Assembly: GCF_025717675.1 (NCBI RefSeq)
Contig: NZ_JAJIRT010000005.1
Location: forward strand, 186,001 to 250,000
Direction: 5' to 3'
From: Paucibacter sp. DJ2R-2
GTDB lineage: Bacteria; Pseudomonadota; Gammaproteobacteria; Burkholderiales; Burkholderiaceae_C
DNA length: 64,000 nucleotides
Both the position numbers and the translations under genes were made by a program. The notes beneath the pieces are model-generated. The model was not told where the DNA came from and ran no database searches. It saw nothing but the letters and a program-made list of their open reading frames with translations. The stretch's first letter is position 1. Each line of letters starts with the position of its first letter. Positions 8,519 to 18,143 of this stretch are shown piece by piece.

Positions 8519-8911
8519 ATGATCGGAAACTGGAACTACGGTACAGGCCGCCGCAAGTCGTCGGTCGCACGTGTCTTCATCAAGAAGGGCACGGGCCAGA
8601 TCGTCGTCAATGGCAAGGCCATCGGCGATTATTTCGGCCGTCAAACCTCGATCATGATCGCCAAGCAGCCTCTGCTGCTGACGAACCATGGCGAGACCTT
8701 CGACATCAAGGTCAACGTCCACGGCGGCGGTGAGTCGGGTCAAGCCGGTGCTCTGCGCCACGGCATCACCCGCGCTCTGATCGACTATGACGCGACTCTG
8801 AAGTCCGAGCTGAGCCGCGCCGGCTTCGTCACGCGTGATGCGCGTGAAGTCGAGCGTAAGAAGGTCGGTCTGCACGGCGCGCGTCGTCGGAAGCAGTTCA
8901 GCAAGCGCTGA
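8519..8911 (+). CDS. rpsI: 30S ribosomal protein S9
   Basis: A 130-residue small-subunit protein. It begins [20 protein letters not shown] and ends in the conserved basic tail [14 protein letters not shown] that reaches towards the P-site tRNA. An AAGGAG ribosome-binding site (8508-8513) overlaps the rplM stop codon and lies 5 bases before ATG 8519. An in-frame GTG sits immediately upstream (8516), but ATG has the better spacing. The gene ends 48 bases before an intrinsic terminator. Confidence 0.98.
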   Translation: MIGNWNYGTGRRKSSVARVFIKKGTGQIVVNGKAIGDYFGRQTSIMIAKQPLLLTNHGETFDIKVNVHGGGESGQAGALRHGITRALIDYDATLKSELSRAGFVTRDAREVERKKVGLHGARRRKQFSKR

Positions 8912-8959
8912 TCGATCTTCCTGGTGGGTGGTCTTCACGGGCCGCTCGCCACCACTCAG

Positions 8960-8987
8960 GGCCGCTTTTCAGCGGCCTTGTTTGTTT
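8960..8987 (+). terminator. intrinsic terminator of rplM-rpsI
   Basis: Stem GGCCGCT / AGCGGCC with a 4-base loop, followed by TTGTTTGTTT; it lies 48 bases after the rpsI stop. Confidence 0.85.
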
Positions 8988-9107
8988 GTAGGCCCCGGTT
9001 CGGTTTCGGTATTGCCAGCACCTGGCATGGGGTCTTGCCGCAAGGCAGGTGGTCTTGCCTGCATTTGCATGGACAATGCCGGCATAACGCCAACATCAGG
9101 AATTCAC

Positions 9108-9482
9108 ATGAGCGCAGTGCTTGAAAATCCCGCCATCGGTGCCGACGAGATGCCCGTGCCGCTGGTCTTCACCGACAGCGCGGCCGATAAGGTGCGCGAT
9201 CTGGTGGCCGAAGAAGGCAACCCCGAGTTGAAGCTGCGCGTGTTTGTGCAAGGCGGTGGCTGCTCGGGCTTCCAGTATGGTTTCACTTTCGATGAAGCCG
9301 TCAACGAAGACGACACCCAGATGAACAAGAACGGCGTGACGCTGCTGATCGACGCCATGAGCTTGCAGTACCTGGCTGGCGCCGAGATCGACTACAAGGA
9401 AGATCTGCAAGGTGCGCAGTTCGTGATCAAGAACCCGAACGCGACCACCACCTGCGGCTGCGGCTCGAGCTTCTCGGTCTGA
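9108..9482 (+). CDS. erpA: iron-sulfur cluster insertion protein ErpA (A-type carrier)
   Basis: A 124-residue A-type Fe-S carrier that hands [4Fe-4S] clusters to apoproteins, including isoprenoid-biosynthesis enzymes in E. coli. The three cluster-ligand cysteines are present: Cys52 in [11 protein letters not shown], and Cys116 and Cys118 in [14 protein letters not shown] 9108 is preceded by AGGAATTCAC, giving an acceptable ribosome-binding site, and the protein starts [11 protein letters not shown] as in betaproteobacterial ErpA. It has its own downstream terminator. The erpA / anmK / M23 peptidase / tyrS order is a common Burkholderiales arrangement. Confidence 0.95.
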   Translation: MSAVLENPAIGADEMPVPLVFTDSAADKVRDLVAEEGNPELKLRVFVQGGGCSGFQYGFTFDEAVNEDDTQMNKNGVTLLIDAMSLQYLAGAEIDYKEDLQGAQFVIKNPNATTTCGCGSSFSV

Positions 9483-9508
9483 CCGACGCTCACGTGCGCT
9501 GTGTAGAC

Positions 9509-9532
9509 AAGCCGCCCTTGAGGCGGCTTTTT
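9509..9532. terminator. bidirectional terminator between erpA and anmK
   Basis: Stem AAGCCGCC / GGCGGCTT with a 5-base loop, with a T-run on the plus side and A's on the left; it serves the convergent erpA and anmK transcripts. Confidence 0.85.
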
Positions 9533-9551
9533 CATGGGCGCTTGCCTGTCT

Positions 9552-10667
9552 TCAGGCGGGGTGCAGCGCGCCCAGAATACGCGGCCCGGCCGCACCGGTG
9601 ACGGCCGATAGATTGCCAGGTAGGCCGCGCACAAAGCGCATGGCCAGCCATGCGAACGCGGCGGCCTCGACCTGCATGACCGGCAGGCCGGCCGCATCGC
9701 TGCTCGCCACCTCGGACTCGGGCAACAGTGCTTGCAGGCGCCGCATCAGTTGGCTGTTCAGTGCACCGCCGCCGCAGACAAGCAGGCGACTCAATTCTTG
9801 CTTCTGGCTGCGAAGGCTGTCAGCGACAGCTCGCGCACTCAGTTCCAGCAAGGTCGCTTGCACATCCTCAGCTCGAGGGGGGGTCACCAAGCGAGTCAGG
9901 TGATGCTGCAGCCAAGCGCGGTGAAACAGGTCGCGCCCGGTGCTGCGCGGCGGTGGCTTGGCAAAGAATGGCTCGGCCAGCAAAGCCTGTAGCAGCTCTG
10001 GCAAGACCTGACCCTGGGCGGCCCAGGCGCCATCGCCGTCGTAGTCCAGTCCGCGCTGCTCGCTGATCCAGGCATCCATCAGGCAGTTGCCGGGCCCGCA
10101 GTCAAAGCCGAGCGTCCGCTCGTCGGCCAGCAAGAGACTGATATTGCTGATGCCGCCGATATTGAGCACGCCGAGGCTTTCACCCGTGCGGCCGAACACG
10201 GCGCGGTGGAAGGCGGGCACCAGGGGTGCACCTTGGCCGCCGGCCGCCACATCGCGGCTGCGCAGGTCGCAGACCACGGCAATGCCGCTCTGCTCGGCCA
10301 GCAGGGCACCGTTGAGCAGCTGGCTGGTATAGCCGATGCCATCGAACTCGCTGGGGCGGTGACGCACGGTCTGGCCATGCGCGCCGATCGCCTGGATATC
10401 GCTGGGGCGCAGTCCACATTGCTCCAGCAACTGGGCCACCAAGTCGGCGTAGCTGCGGGCGAGGCCATTGGCTGCCAGGGCGGCGCGATGGAGCTCGTCG
10501 GGGCCGCTTTGATTCAGGCTCAGCAGCTCTTCGCGCAAGGCCTTGGCAAAGGGCTGGTGGGCATGGCTCAGCACCTGCATGGCGCCGGCTTCGGTAAAGC
10601 GAGCCAGAACGGCATCGACCCCGTCCAGCGAGGTGCCGGACATCAGGCCAATGAAGAGCTCACTCAT
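9552..10667 (-). CDS. anmK: anhydro-N-acetylmuramic acid kinase
   Basis: Cytoplasmic enzyme that phosphorylates and opens 1,6-anhydro-MurNAc to MurNAc-6-phosphate, a murein-recycling step. The 371 residues match the family length. The N-terminal ATP-binding motif GLMSGTSLDGVDAVL, IGAHGQTVRHRP and FDCGPGNCLMDAWI are all intact, and VCGGGALNSQLMRRL is the second nucleotide-contacting segment. The start MSELFIGLMSGTS is standard. The gene lies 52 bases downstream of the M23 peptidase gene on the same strand, so both may be transcribed together, linking murein hydrolysis with sugar recovery. Confidence 0.96.
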   Translation of the reverse strand: MSELFIGLMSGTSLDGVDAVLARFTEAGAMQVLSHAHQPFAKALREELLSLNQSGPDELHRAALAANGLARSYADLVAQLLEQCGLRPSDIQAIGAHGQTVRHRPSEFDGIGYTSQLLNGALLAEQSGIAVVCDLRSRDVAAGGQGAPLVPAFHRAVFGRTGESLGVLNIGGISNISLLLADERTLGFDCGPGNCLMDAWISEQRGLDYDGDGAWAAQGQVLPELLQALLAEPFFAKPPPRSTGRDLFHRAWLQHHLTRLVTPPRAEDVQATLLELSARAVADSLRSQKQELSRLLVCGGGALNSQLMRRLQALLPESEVASSDAAGLPVMQVEAAAFAWLAMRFVRGLPGNLSAVTGAAGPRILGALHPA

Positions 10668-10719
10668 GGGGTGAGGCGCGCGAGCGACCTGCGGAGAGTG
10701 GCGCGGGCGAAACGTGGGC

Positions 10720-12105
10720 TCAGTCGGCGCCCAGCACGCCGGATTCCATGCTTTGCGCCACGGTCAGCTGAGTCTTCACGCTGGCCACGGTTTGCTGGAA
10801 CTGATTGCGCGCGTAATTGGGCAAGGTCACGGCTTCGGAGGCGCGGGCGATGACACGCGGGTCCTGGTGCGCGCCCTTGACTCGGAACTCAAAGTGCAGA
10901 TGAGGGCCGGTCGCCCAGCCGGTAGCACCGACGGCACCAATGCGCTGGCCTTGCTCGATGCGCTGGCCTTTCTTCACATCGATGCGGCTCAGGTGGGCAT
11001 AGACGGTGGTGCGATCGCCGTTGTGGCGGATGTGGACCACGTTGCCGAAGCCATTCTGCCAACCGGCAAATTCGACATGGCCATCGCCGACCGTGCGCAC
11101 TGGAGTTCCGGTCGGTGCGCCGTAGTCGACGCCGAGGTGACGCCGCCAAGTTTGATGAATCGGGTGGAAGCGCATCGCGAAACCGGAGGTCACGCGCGAG
11201 AACTCCATGGGGCTGGCCAAGAAGGCGCGGCGCTTGCTCTGGCCGTCAAAGGCGTAGAAGTTGCCCTTGCCGGTGGCGCTGTCCTTGAACCAGACCGCGG
11301 TGTGGCTACGGCCGTTGTTGACGAACTCGCCAGCGATCACGCGACCCGCGGCCCCATTCCAAGTGATGGGTTCGCCGTCGGCGGTCAGGCTCTCGTAGAC
11401 GATGGAGAAGCGGTCGCCCTTGCGCAGTTCGCGGTGGAAGTCGATTTCGCCCGAAAACATATCGGCCATCTGGGTGGCGATGGCGTCGGGAATGCGGGCT
11501 TCGTCGGTGGCGGCGAACAGCGAGCTGTTGATGGTGCCGCTGCCGAGGCGGATCTGCGCTTGCAGAGGCGCGGTTTCGATCTTGGCGCTGAAGTGGCCTT
11601 CAGCATTGCGGCTGATGCTCAGGCGGCTGAAATGGGTGCCTTGCTGATCCGCGGATTCGGCCGGGAATCGTGCCACCAGGGTCTGGACCACGCCTGAGGC
11701 GTCGGCGGTCAACTGCACCATCTTGCCGGCACGGCCTTGCAGCAGGCGCTTGGCCACGGGGTCTTTGCGCAGGAATTCAGCGGCGGCCGGGTCGAAGGCG
11801 CCCAGGCGCTTGAACAGGCTTTCGACCGTGTCGCTGCTGCGGGTCAGCTCATTGCGGCTGAGCGCGATCGAGTGGCTGGCCAAGGCGCTGAGTTGGCTTT
11901 CCAGATCGTCGATCTGAATGGCTTCAGTCAGGGTGCGTTGCGGCAGGTCAGCTGCATTGGGCGCCAGCGGGGCGATACCAAAGGCGGTGATTGCAAAACC
12001 GCTGAGCAAGGTGACCACGGCACCGGTCAGGGCTCGCGGATGCCGCGCGGCAAAGGCTTCGGCTCGCGCCAGAGCCAGCTTCACGTCATTTGTCCGGAGT
12101 TTCAC
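10720..12105 (-). CDS. M23 family murein DD-endopeptidase (MepM/LytM type), membrane-anchored
   Basis: A 461-residue periplasmic zinc peptidase. A single hydrophobic segment near residues 25-45 anchors or exports it. A central helical / beta region (about 60-310) precedes the LytM domain at about 320-425. The zinc ligands are recognisable: HLGVD (His323, Asp327) and HLHFE (His402, His404). Since all are present, it is expected to be an active endopeptidase cutting peptide cross-links, like MepM, rather than a catalytically dead activator such as EnvC. It is divergent from tyrS and upstream of anmK. Confidence 0.92.
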   Translation of the reverse strand: MKLRTNDVKLALARAEAFAARHPRALTGAVVTLLSGFAITAFGIAPLAPNAADLPQRTLTEAIQIDDLESQLSALASHSIALSRNELTRSSDTVESLFKRLGAFDPAAAEFLRKDPVAKRLLQGRAGKMVQLTADASGVVQTLVARFPAESADQQGTHFSRLSISRNAEGHFSAKIETAPLQAQIRLGSGTINSSLFAATDEARIPDAIATQMADMFSGEIDFHRELRKGDRFSIVYESLTADGEPITWNGAAGRVIAGEFVNNGRSHTAVWFKDSATGKGNFYAFDGQSKRRAFLASPMEFSRVTSGFAMRFHPIHQTWRRHLGVDYGAPTGTPVRTVGDGHVEFAGWQNGFGNVVHIRHNGDRTTVYAHLSRIDVKKGQRIEQGQRIGAVGATGWATGPHLHFEFRVKGAHQDPRVIARASEAVTLPNYARNQFQQTVASVKTQLTVAQSMESGVLGAD

Positions 12106-12339
12106 GCTGTACGGTTCCCAGGGTCTTCTTGTTGGGGTCAGCGCCGCGGATTCACGGTGCTGCCGAAAGAATGTGGTGCCAGGCGCCTGTGGGCCCGTCC
12201 ACTAGAATCAGCCGCTGTGTCGCCCCCTCCTCAAGGGTGTGCCGTCACAAAACCAGGCGCGAGTATAACGAGCCCATCCTTGCGTCAACGCCACGAAAAC
12301 CCGATAAATCAGGGCTTTACCCAGGCCCCACTCGCTCCC

Positions 12340-13593
12340 ATGTCCGATCCGCGAACAAACGCCACGCCTGCAGCAAAAACGCAGTTCCCAGTCACCGATC
12401 GCGTGCGCGAGGCCTTGGCGGTCTCCCAGCGAGGCTGTGATGAGCTGCTGCCTGAGTCCGACTGGGTGCAAAAGTTGGCCCGCTCCGAGGCCACCGGCGT
12501 GCCGCTGCGCATCAAGCTGGGCCTGGATCCGACGGCGCCCGACATCCACATCGGCCACACCGTGGTGCTGAACAAAATGCGTCAGTTGCAGGATCTGGGT
12601 CACCAGGTGATTTTCCTGATCGGCGACTTCACCTCCATGATCGGCGACCCGTCCGGCCGCAACGCCACCCGCCCGCCGCTGACGGCCGAGCAGATCAAGG
12701 CCAATGCCGAAACCTACTACGCCCAGGCCAAGCTGGTGCTGGACGAAAGCAAGACCGAGATCCGCTACAACTCCGAGTGGAGCGACCCGCTGGGCGCGCG
12801 CGGCATGATCCAGCTGGCCGCCAAGTACACCGTGGCCCGCATGATGGAGCGCGACGACTTCACCAAGCGTTTCGCCGCTCAGACGCCGATCTCGGTGCAT
12901 GAGTTCCTCTATCCGCTGATGCAGGGTTACGACTCGGTGGCACTGAAGAGCGACCTGGAACTCGGCGGCACCGACCAGAAGTTCAATCTGCTGATGGGCC
13001 GACACCTGCAGCAGGAGTACGGCCAGGAGCCTCAGTGCATCCTGACCATGCCGCTGCTGGAAGGCCTGGACGGAGTCGAGAAGATGTCCAAGTCCAAGAA
13101 CAACTATGTGGGCATCAGCGAGCCGGCCAACACCATGTTCGCCAAGATCCTGTCCATCAGCGATGAGCAGATGTGGAAGTGGTTCAAGCTGTTGAGCTTC
13201 AAGAGCCTGGTTGAGATTGCCGTCTTGCAGGGCGAGGTCGGGGCAGGCCGCAACCCCAAGGAAGCGAAAGTGCTGCTGGCCAAGGAGCTGACGGCACGCT
13301 TCCACAGCGCGGCGGCGGCCGAAGCAGCCGAGGCCGATTTCAACAACCGCGCCAAAGGCGGCATCCCAGACGAGATCCCCGAGGTCAGCCTCAGCGGCGC
13401 GCCCCTGGGCTTGGCCAATGTGTTGAAGTCGGCTGGCCTGGTGGCTTCGAACAGCGAAGGCATGCGCATGATCGAGCAAGGCGGCGTGCGCATCGACGGC
13501 ACGGTCGTCAGCGACAAGGGCTTGAAGCTGGAGGCCGGCACCGTGGTCGTGCAGGTGGGCAAGCGCAAGTTCGCACGCGTCACATTGACCTGA
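12340..13593 (+). CDS. tyrS: tyrosyl-tRNA synthetase
   Basis: Class I aminoacyl-tRNA synthetase charging tRNA-Tyr, 417 residues. Motifs: HIGH (70-73, in [19 protein letters not shown]), the tyrosine-binding [15 protein letters not shown] segment and KMSKS (248-252). An S4-like RNA-binding domain is at the C-terminus ([14 protein letters not shown]). The [12 protein letters not shown] form and the KMSKSKNN motif place it in the second bacterial TyrRS subfamily (TyrZ-like). The ATG at 12340 ([13 protein letters not shown]) was chosen by comparison with homologues; the open frame extends upstream but without similarity. A strong terminator follows. Confidence 0.96.
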   Translation: MSDPRTNATPAAKTQFPVTDRVREALAVSQRGCDELLPESDWVQKLARSEATGVPLRIKLGLDPTAPDIHIGHTVVLNKMRQLQDLGHQVIFLIGDFTSMIGDPSGRNATRPPLTAEQIKANAETYYAQAKLVLDESKTEIRYNSEWSDPLGARGMIQLAAKYTVARMMERDDFTKRFAAQTPISVHEFLYPLMQGYDSVALKSDLELGGTDQKFNLLMGRHLQQEYGQEPQCILTMPLLEGLDGVEKMSKSKNNYVGISEPANTMFAKILSISDEQMWKWFKLLSFKSLVEIAVLQGEVGAGRNPKEAKVLLAKELTARFHSAAAAEAAEADFNNRAKGGIPDEIPEVSLSGAPLGLANVLKSAGLVASNSEGMRMIEQGGVRIDGTVVSDKGLKLEAGTVVVQVGKRKFARVTLT

Positions 13594-13626
13594 GCCTTTG
13601 GGCTCTGCGCCCTAAGTCCCAAGCAA

Positions 13627-13667
13627 AAACGGGAGGCCCGGTGATGAACCGGGCCTCCCGTTTGTCT
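13627..13667. terminator. strong hairpin terminator between tyrS and the tricorn-like protease
   Basis: About 15 bp of perfect stem around ACGGGAGGCCCGGT with a 5-base loop. It is followed by TTTGTCTT on the plus strand and TTTTTGCTT on the minus strand, so it can act in both directions between convergent genes. Confidence 0.88.
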
Positions 13668-13704
13668 TCCAGCGGCACGGCAAGCGTGCCTGCCGCGTCT
13701 TTCC

Positions 13705-16700
13705 CTACTTCAGGCTCACCGGCCGCGGGTAGGCGCCCGGCTTGGGCTCGGCGCGCGGCTTCTCGGCCATGGCCTTGTTGAGCGTGGCAATCGCGGCGTC
13801 CAGCTGGGCATCACCGCCCAGGAAGCTGGCGCGCGGCAGGTTGTCCACCTCCAGATCCGGCTTGACGCCGATGCCTTCCACCAGGAAGCGGCCATCGGGT
13901 GCGATCTGGCCGGTCTCGGCCGCACGCATCATGCCGTTGTCGATCAAGCGGTTCTGGTCCGACAACCATACGCCCGCACCCGAGGTGGTGGTGCCGATCA
14001 GCGGGCCCAGGCCCAGGCGCTTGAAGCCCTCAGCGAAAGTCTCGCCGTCTGAATACGTGCCTTCGTTCTGCAGCACCACGACCTGGCCGCGGAAGGTCTG
14101 CTGCATGTTCGAGCGCACCGGTGCGCCGGCCGGCGATCGCGGTTGCCAGTAGGCCCAGGCGCGGCGCAGCAGCTTCTCCAGCACCCAGCTGTCGATGCTG
14201 CCGCCGCCGTTGAAGCGCACATCGATGATCAGCCCTTCGCGGTCCACATGGGTGTAGAACTCACGTGCGAAATCGGCGATGTCGGCCGGCCCCATGGCAC
14301 GCAGATGCACATAGCCGATGCGGCCGTTGGAGGCCTTGTCGACCGCTTGCGCGCGGCCAAAGCGCCAGTCGGCATAACGCAGCTGTTGCTCGCGCTGGCG
14401 CGCCACCGGCGTGACGATGCGCTGCAGTTCCGGGCCACCGCTGGACGGCTTGATTTGCAGCAACACCTGCTTGCCGGCCTGGCCGCGCAGCAGCTCCACC
14501 TCATGCGCCACTTCATTGGCCTTGCGACCGTTGATGTGGGTGATCAGGTCGCCGTCTTTGAGGCCCAGCTCGGCGCGGGCCAAGGGGCCCAGCTCGCTGG
14601 GCAGCTCGGGGTCGGCGCGGTAGATGCGCTCGATGCGCAGTCCGTCAGAGGTTCGGCTCAGCTGCGCGCCGAGTCCGGCCAGGCCGGGCTCTTCGGGCGC
14701 CTGGCGCTGATCGCCGGCATTGACCTGGCTGTGCAGGGCGCCCAGCTCGCCGACCATCTGCGCCATCAGCTCGGCCAGCTCGGCGCGGTCGCTGACGCGC
14801 TCGACCAGGGGCTCGTACTTGGCGCGCATGGCGGGCCAGTCCACACCATGCATGGCCTTGTCGTAGAAGTAGTCGCGGTGCATGCGCCAGCCGTCGGCAA
14901 ACATCTGGCGCCACTCGGCGCGCGGGTCGGTGGCGATCTGCCAATCGCTCCAACGCACCTGGAACTTGGCGAGCTCCGTCGGCAGCTTGGCACCGGCATC
15001 GCTGAGGATCAGCTCGGGCGCCGCGCCGGGCGCGCCATTGCGCACCACCAGCATCTTCTTGCCATCGGCGCTGAGCTCGACGCTGCGCACATCGCTGGCC
15101 ACGGTTTCGATGTTGCCGCCTTGGTTGTCGATGGCTGCGGTCTTGAGTATCGATTTGCGCTCACCGCCGGTGATTTCGGCGTCGAGGAACCAGAGGCGCT
15201 TGCCGTCGGTGGTCAGGCCGCTGTAGTTGCCGGCGGGCAGGGGCAGTTCGTAGAGCCGCTCACGCAAGCCTGCGAACTGGATGGCGGGCTTGGGCTTGAG
15301 TTCGGGTTTCAACTCTGGCTTCAGCTCGGGCTTGGCGGGATCTGGCTTGCCATCGGCCTTGCTGGCGTCGGCGCGTTGCTCGGGTTTCAGCTCCGGCTTG
15401 ACTTCGGGTTTGGGCTCCGGCGGCTCCAGCTCGTCCTTGGGCGCGAAGGGGAAGCGCAGGCCTGGCTGCAAGGCCAGGGCAAAGAGCTTGCTGCTGCGGT
15501 CGAAGTAGGGGCCCATATTGCGGTCGCCCCAGGGCGAGCCGCGGCCGGTGACGGCGAACTGGCGGTTGGAGACGAAGTACAGCCAGCGGCCGTCCGGCGA
15601 GAAGGCCGGCGACTCGCTGTCATAACGCTCGCTGCTGACGGTGTGGATCTTGTTGTCGGCCAGGTTGAAGAGCTGCAGCTGATCGCGGTTGCCGTCGACC
15701 AGGGCTTGAGTGAAGGCCAGACTGCGGCTGTCTGGCGCCCAAGTCAGGTTGGCGATGCTGGCGCTGCGGGTGTCGCGCGTGATCAGGCGGCTGTTGTTGC
15801 CCTTGAGGTCGCTCAGGTACAGATGGCCTTCCTTGTCGCTGTGGGCCAGATAGCGGCCATCGGGCGACAGGGCCATGTCCTTGCGTTGGGCGCGCGCGTC
15901 GCGGGTGATTTGCTCGGGCTTGCCCAGGCCGTTGGCGGCAAAGCGCCAGACCTCACGTTCACCACTGAAATCGCACAGGGCCAGCACCTGCTTGCTGTCC
16001 GCACTGAACAAGCCCTTCAGGCAGCGCCCATCGGGCGCTTGCGGCAGCTCGGCGCGGCGCAGCTGGCCCAGGCCTTGAGTGGCCAGGCGGCCGCGGCTGG
16101 CCAGCAGCACGCGCTCGCCGCTTGGTGCCAGGGCCACATCGGTGAGAAAGTCTTGCGGCTTTTTGACCCAGCGCTGGCGCTGCGGTTCGAAGTCGCCGCT
16201 GAGCTGGATGGCGATGGGTTTGGCCGCGTTGGAGGCTGTCGCAGCGTTCAGGTCCACGCGGTAGAGATCGGCGCCCAGGGCGTAGACCGCCTGACCGCCG
16301 TCCACCGAGGCGTGGCGGATGTCCCAGCCTTTGTGTGCTGTGTGCTGGCGCAGGTCCTGGCCCTGGGCGTTGACCGACCAGAGATTGACCGTGCCGTCGC
16401 GGTCCGAGAGGAAGGCGATGCGCTCGCCCGCCGCCGTGCGGTAAGGCATGGGCAGGCGGTCATTGGCGCCCTCGGGGAACAACGATCGGGCTTCGGCCGT
16501 GCTGCTCAAGTCCAGGGTCCAGAGTCGGGCCAGGGCGCCGCCGCGGTACTGCCGGGCGTTGTCGCCGCGCAGGCCATTGCGGGTGAAGAAGAGCTGGCGG
16601 CCGTCGCTGCTCACAGCGCCGTCACTGGCCTGGGCCACGGGAAGGGCACGGCGCGCTTGCGTGACCGGATCCACGGCATAAAGCTGGGTCACCGGCTGGC

Positions 16701-17121
16701 CGGTTTGCGAGGGGCCGGAGTAGATCACCTCGCCCAGGGCGCTGAAGCCCCAGACCCGCTGGCCGCCATTGCCTTCCCAGCTCAGGCGCTGCGGCAGGCC
16801 GCCTTGCACCGGCATCAGGTAGACATCACCGGGGCCGTCGTACTGGGCGGTGTAGGCCAGCCAGCGGCCGTCGCGCGAGAGCACGGGTGAGCCTTCCTGG
16901 CCGGGGTGGGTGCTCAGGCGCTCGGCGCGGCCGCCCTGGGCATTGACACGCCAGAGGTCGCCTTCGGCCACAAAGACCAGCGAGTCACCCTGCAAGGCCG
17001 GCTGGCGGAAGAAGCCGGGGTTGGGCGCGCCGGGGCTGGCTGCCCCTGTGCTCAAGGCGGCGCAACTCAGGGCAGCGGCCAGGGTCAGGCGGTGCAGCCG
17101 AAGCGGAAGGCGTGGGTTCAT
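13705..17121 (-). CDS. tricorn-like S41 family peptidase with TolB-type propeller repeats (secreted)
   Basis: A 1138-residue exported protease. A signal peptide occupies about residues 1-28 (LAAALSCAALSTGAA). Two WD40-like/TolB propeller regions (about 35-550 and 615-715, with repeats such as LSPDGRYLAH and FSPDGRWLYFVSNR) precede a helical region, a PDZ domain (about 800-900, including LGLKDGDLITHINGRKANEV) and the S41 catalytic domain. The nucleophile region is NEGTYSDGETF with Ser near 1025, preceded by LIIDVRFNGGGSID. This is the tricorn architecture; bacterial members degrade peptides in the periplasm or outside the cell. A Pro-Lys-Glu low-complexity linker lies between the propellers. 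It stands as a single gene; the 5'-nucleotidase stops 110 bases upstream on the same strand. Confidence 0.92.
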   Translation of the reverse strand: MNPRLPLRLHRLTLAAALSCAALSTGAASPGAPNPGFFRQPALQGDSLVFVAEGDLWRVNAQGGRAERLSTHPGQEGSPVLSRDGRWLAYTAQYDGPGDVYLMPVQGGLPQRLSWEGNGGQRVWGFSALGEVIYSGPSQTGQPVTQLYAVDPVTQARRALPVAQASDGAVSSDGRQLFFTRNGLRGDNARQYRGGALARLWTLDLSSTAEARSLFPEGANDRLPMPYRTAAGERIAFLSDRDGTVNLWSVNAQGQDLRQHTAHKGWDIRHASVDGGQAVYALGADLYRVDLNAATASNAAKPIAIQLSGDFEPQRQRWVKKPQDFLTDVALAPSGERVLLASRGRLATQGLGQLRRAELPQAPDGRCLKGLFSADSKQVLALCDFSGEREVWRFAANGLGKPEQITRDARAQRKDMALSPDGRYLAHSDKEGHLYLSDLKGNNSRLITRDTRSASIANLTWAPDSRSLAFTQALVDGNRDQLQLFNLADNKIHTVSSERYDSESPAFSPDGRWLYFVSNRQFAVTGRGSPWGDRNMGPYFDRSSKLFALALQPGLRFPFAPKDELEPPEPKPEVKPELKPEQRADASKADGKPDPAKPELKPELKPELKPKPAIQFAGLRERLYELPLPAGNYSGLTTDGKRLWFLDAEITGGERKSILKTAAIDNQGGNIETVASDVRSVELSADGKKMLVVRNGAPGAAPELILSDAGAKLPTELAKFQVRWSDWQIATDPRAEWRQMFADGWRMHRDYFYDKAMHGVDWPAMRAKYEPLVERVSDRAELAELMAQMVGELGALHSQVNAGDQRQAPEEPGLAGLGAQLSRTSDGLRIERIYRADPELPSELGPLARAELGLKDGDLITHINGRKANEVAHEVELLRGQAGKQVLLQIKPSSGGPELQRIVTPVARQREQQLRYADWRFGRAQAVDKASNGRIGYVHLRAMGPADIADFAREFYTHVDREGLIIDVRFNGGGSIDSWVLEKLLRRAWAYWQPRSPAGAPVRSNMQQTFRGQVVVLQNEGTYSDGETFAEGFKRLGLGPLIGTTTSGAGVWLSDQNRLIDNGMMRAAETGQIAPDGRFLVEGIGVKPDLEVDNLPRASFLGGDAQLDAAIATLNKAMAEKPRAEPKPGAYPRPVSLK
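15285..15420 (-). repeat. KPEL tandem-repeat linker inside the tricorn-like protease
   Basis: About 45 residues rich in Pro, Lys and Glu, built on a four-residue KPEL unit (KPEVKPELKPEQ, then after a spacer KPELKPELKPELKPKP). The underlying DNA is an imperfect 12-base repeat. It lies at about residues 567-612 between propeller segments and should form a stiff, charged linker. Confidence 0.85.
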
Positions 17122-17231
17122 GCGCGTGGGGCTCGGGTTGCGAGCGCTGAAAGTGAGCGCCGATTATCTTGGCCGCCTGCAAGCCCTTGGCCCCGTAGAA
17201 GCCCCGCTTTGTGCGCAGAGCGCCTTCCCGC

Positions 17232-18128
17232 TCAAAGGTTGGCGATACCGGCGCTGACATGGCCGGCTGGCACATGAGCGGCGGCGCTGGCGATGTGGCC
17301 GGCCTGGTCGTCGAAGAAGAAGTCGGGTTCGAACTCGCGCAGGAATTCGCCCTTGGCCAGGCCGCCCAGGAACATGGCCTCGTCCACCTCGATGCGCCAG
17401 TCCATCAGGGTGCGGATGGCGCGCTCATGGGCCGGCGCGCTGCGTGCCGTCACCAAGGCGGTGCGCACCTTCATGCCGCCTCCGCCTTCCTGCTGCAGCC
17501 GATGCAGGGCCTGGAGCACCGGCTTGAAGGGGCCGGCGGGCAAGGGCGTGTTGGCGTGGGTGATTTCGTGGGTCTGGAAGGCGTCCAGGCCCTCGCGCTG
17601 GTAGACCTGCTCGGCCTCGTCGGAGAACAGCACGGCGTCGCCGTCGAAGGCGATGCGCAGTTCTTTCGGGTGGGCGCTGGAGGCATGGGCCGAGAGCGGC
17701 AGCACGCGCGCCGCAGCCACGCCGGCCTGAAGGGCACTGCGCACATCGGCCTCATTGGCCGAGAGAAAGAGCTGGGCCTTGAGCGGGCGCAGATAGCGCC
17801 AGGGCGATTCGCCGCGCGTGAACACGCCGCGCTGGATGTTGAGGCCGTAATGTGCCGCCGAACGGAACACGCGCATTCCTGAGATCGGGTCATTGCGTGA
17901 GAGCACCACCACCTCAACCTTGGGTGCGCCATCGGCATTGAAGGCCAGCAGCTTGCGAACCAGTGAGAAGGCCACGCCGGGCTTGGCCGGCTGGTCCAGG
18001 CGCGTCTGCTGCAAGGCCATGTAGTCGCGGTCGTTGCCGGCCTCGAAGCGCTGGTTCTCTTCCTCGAAGTCGAACAGCGCACGCGAGGAGATCGCCACCA
18101 CCAGCTGTCCGTCGAGATTGGCCGGCAT
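17232..18128 (-). CDS. cytosolic-type 5'-nucleotidase (PF06189 family)
   Basis: A 298-residue HAD-like 5'-nucleotidase. Recognisable segments are VVAISSRALFDFEEENQRFE near the N-terminus, VEVVVLSRNDPISGMRVFRSAAHYGL, LFLSANEADVRSAL, RIAFDGDAVLFSDEAEQVY and, near the C-terminus, DEAMFLGGLAKGEFL and DFFFDDQAGH. These agree with the bacterial family related to eukaryotic cytosolic IMP/GMP-hydrolysing 5'-nucleotidase I; the natural substrate is unknown. The gene starts only 15 bases after the gspF stop, so it is probably at the tail of the type II secretion transcript, although it has no evident secretion role and no signal peptide. Confidence 0.85.
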   Translation of the reverse strand: MPANLDGQLVVAISSRALFDFEEENQRFEAGNDRDYMALQQTRLDQPAKPGVAFSLVRKLLAFNADGAPKVEVVVLSRNDPISGMRVFRSAAHYGLNIQRGVFTRGESPWRYLRPLKAQLFLSANEADVRSALQAGVAAARVLPLSAHASSAHPKELRIAFDGDAVLFSDEAEQVYQREGLDAFQTHEITHANTPLPAGPFKPVLQALHRLQQEGGGGMKVRTALVTARSAPAHERAIRTLMDWRIEVDEAMFLGGLAKGEFLREFEPDFFFDDQAGHIASAAAHVPAGHVSAGIANL

Positions 18129-18143
18129 GTCTTGTCTACCTAT

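Noticed and set aside
14143-16890. 915-codon open frame antisense to the tricorn-like protease
   Set aside because: Same reason: shadow of a high-GC gene without recognisable domains.
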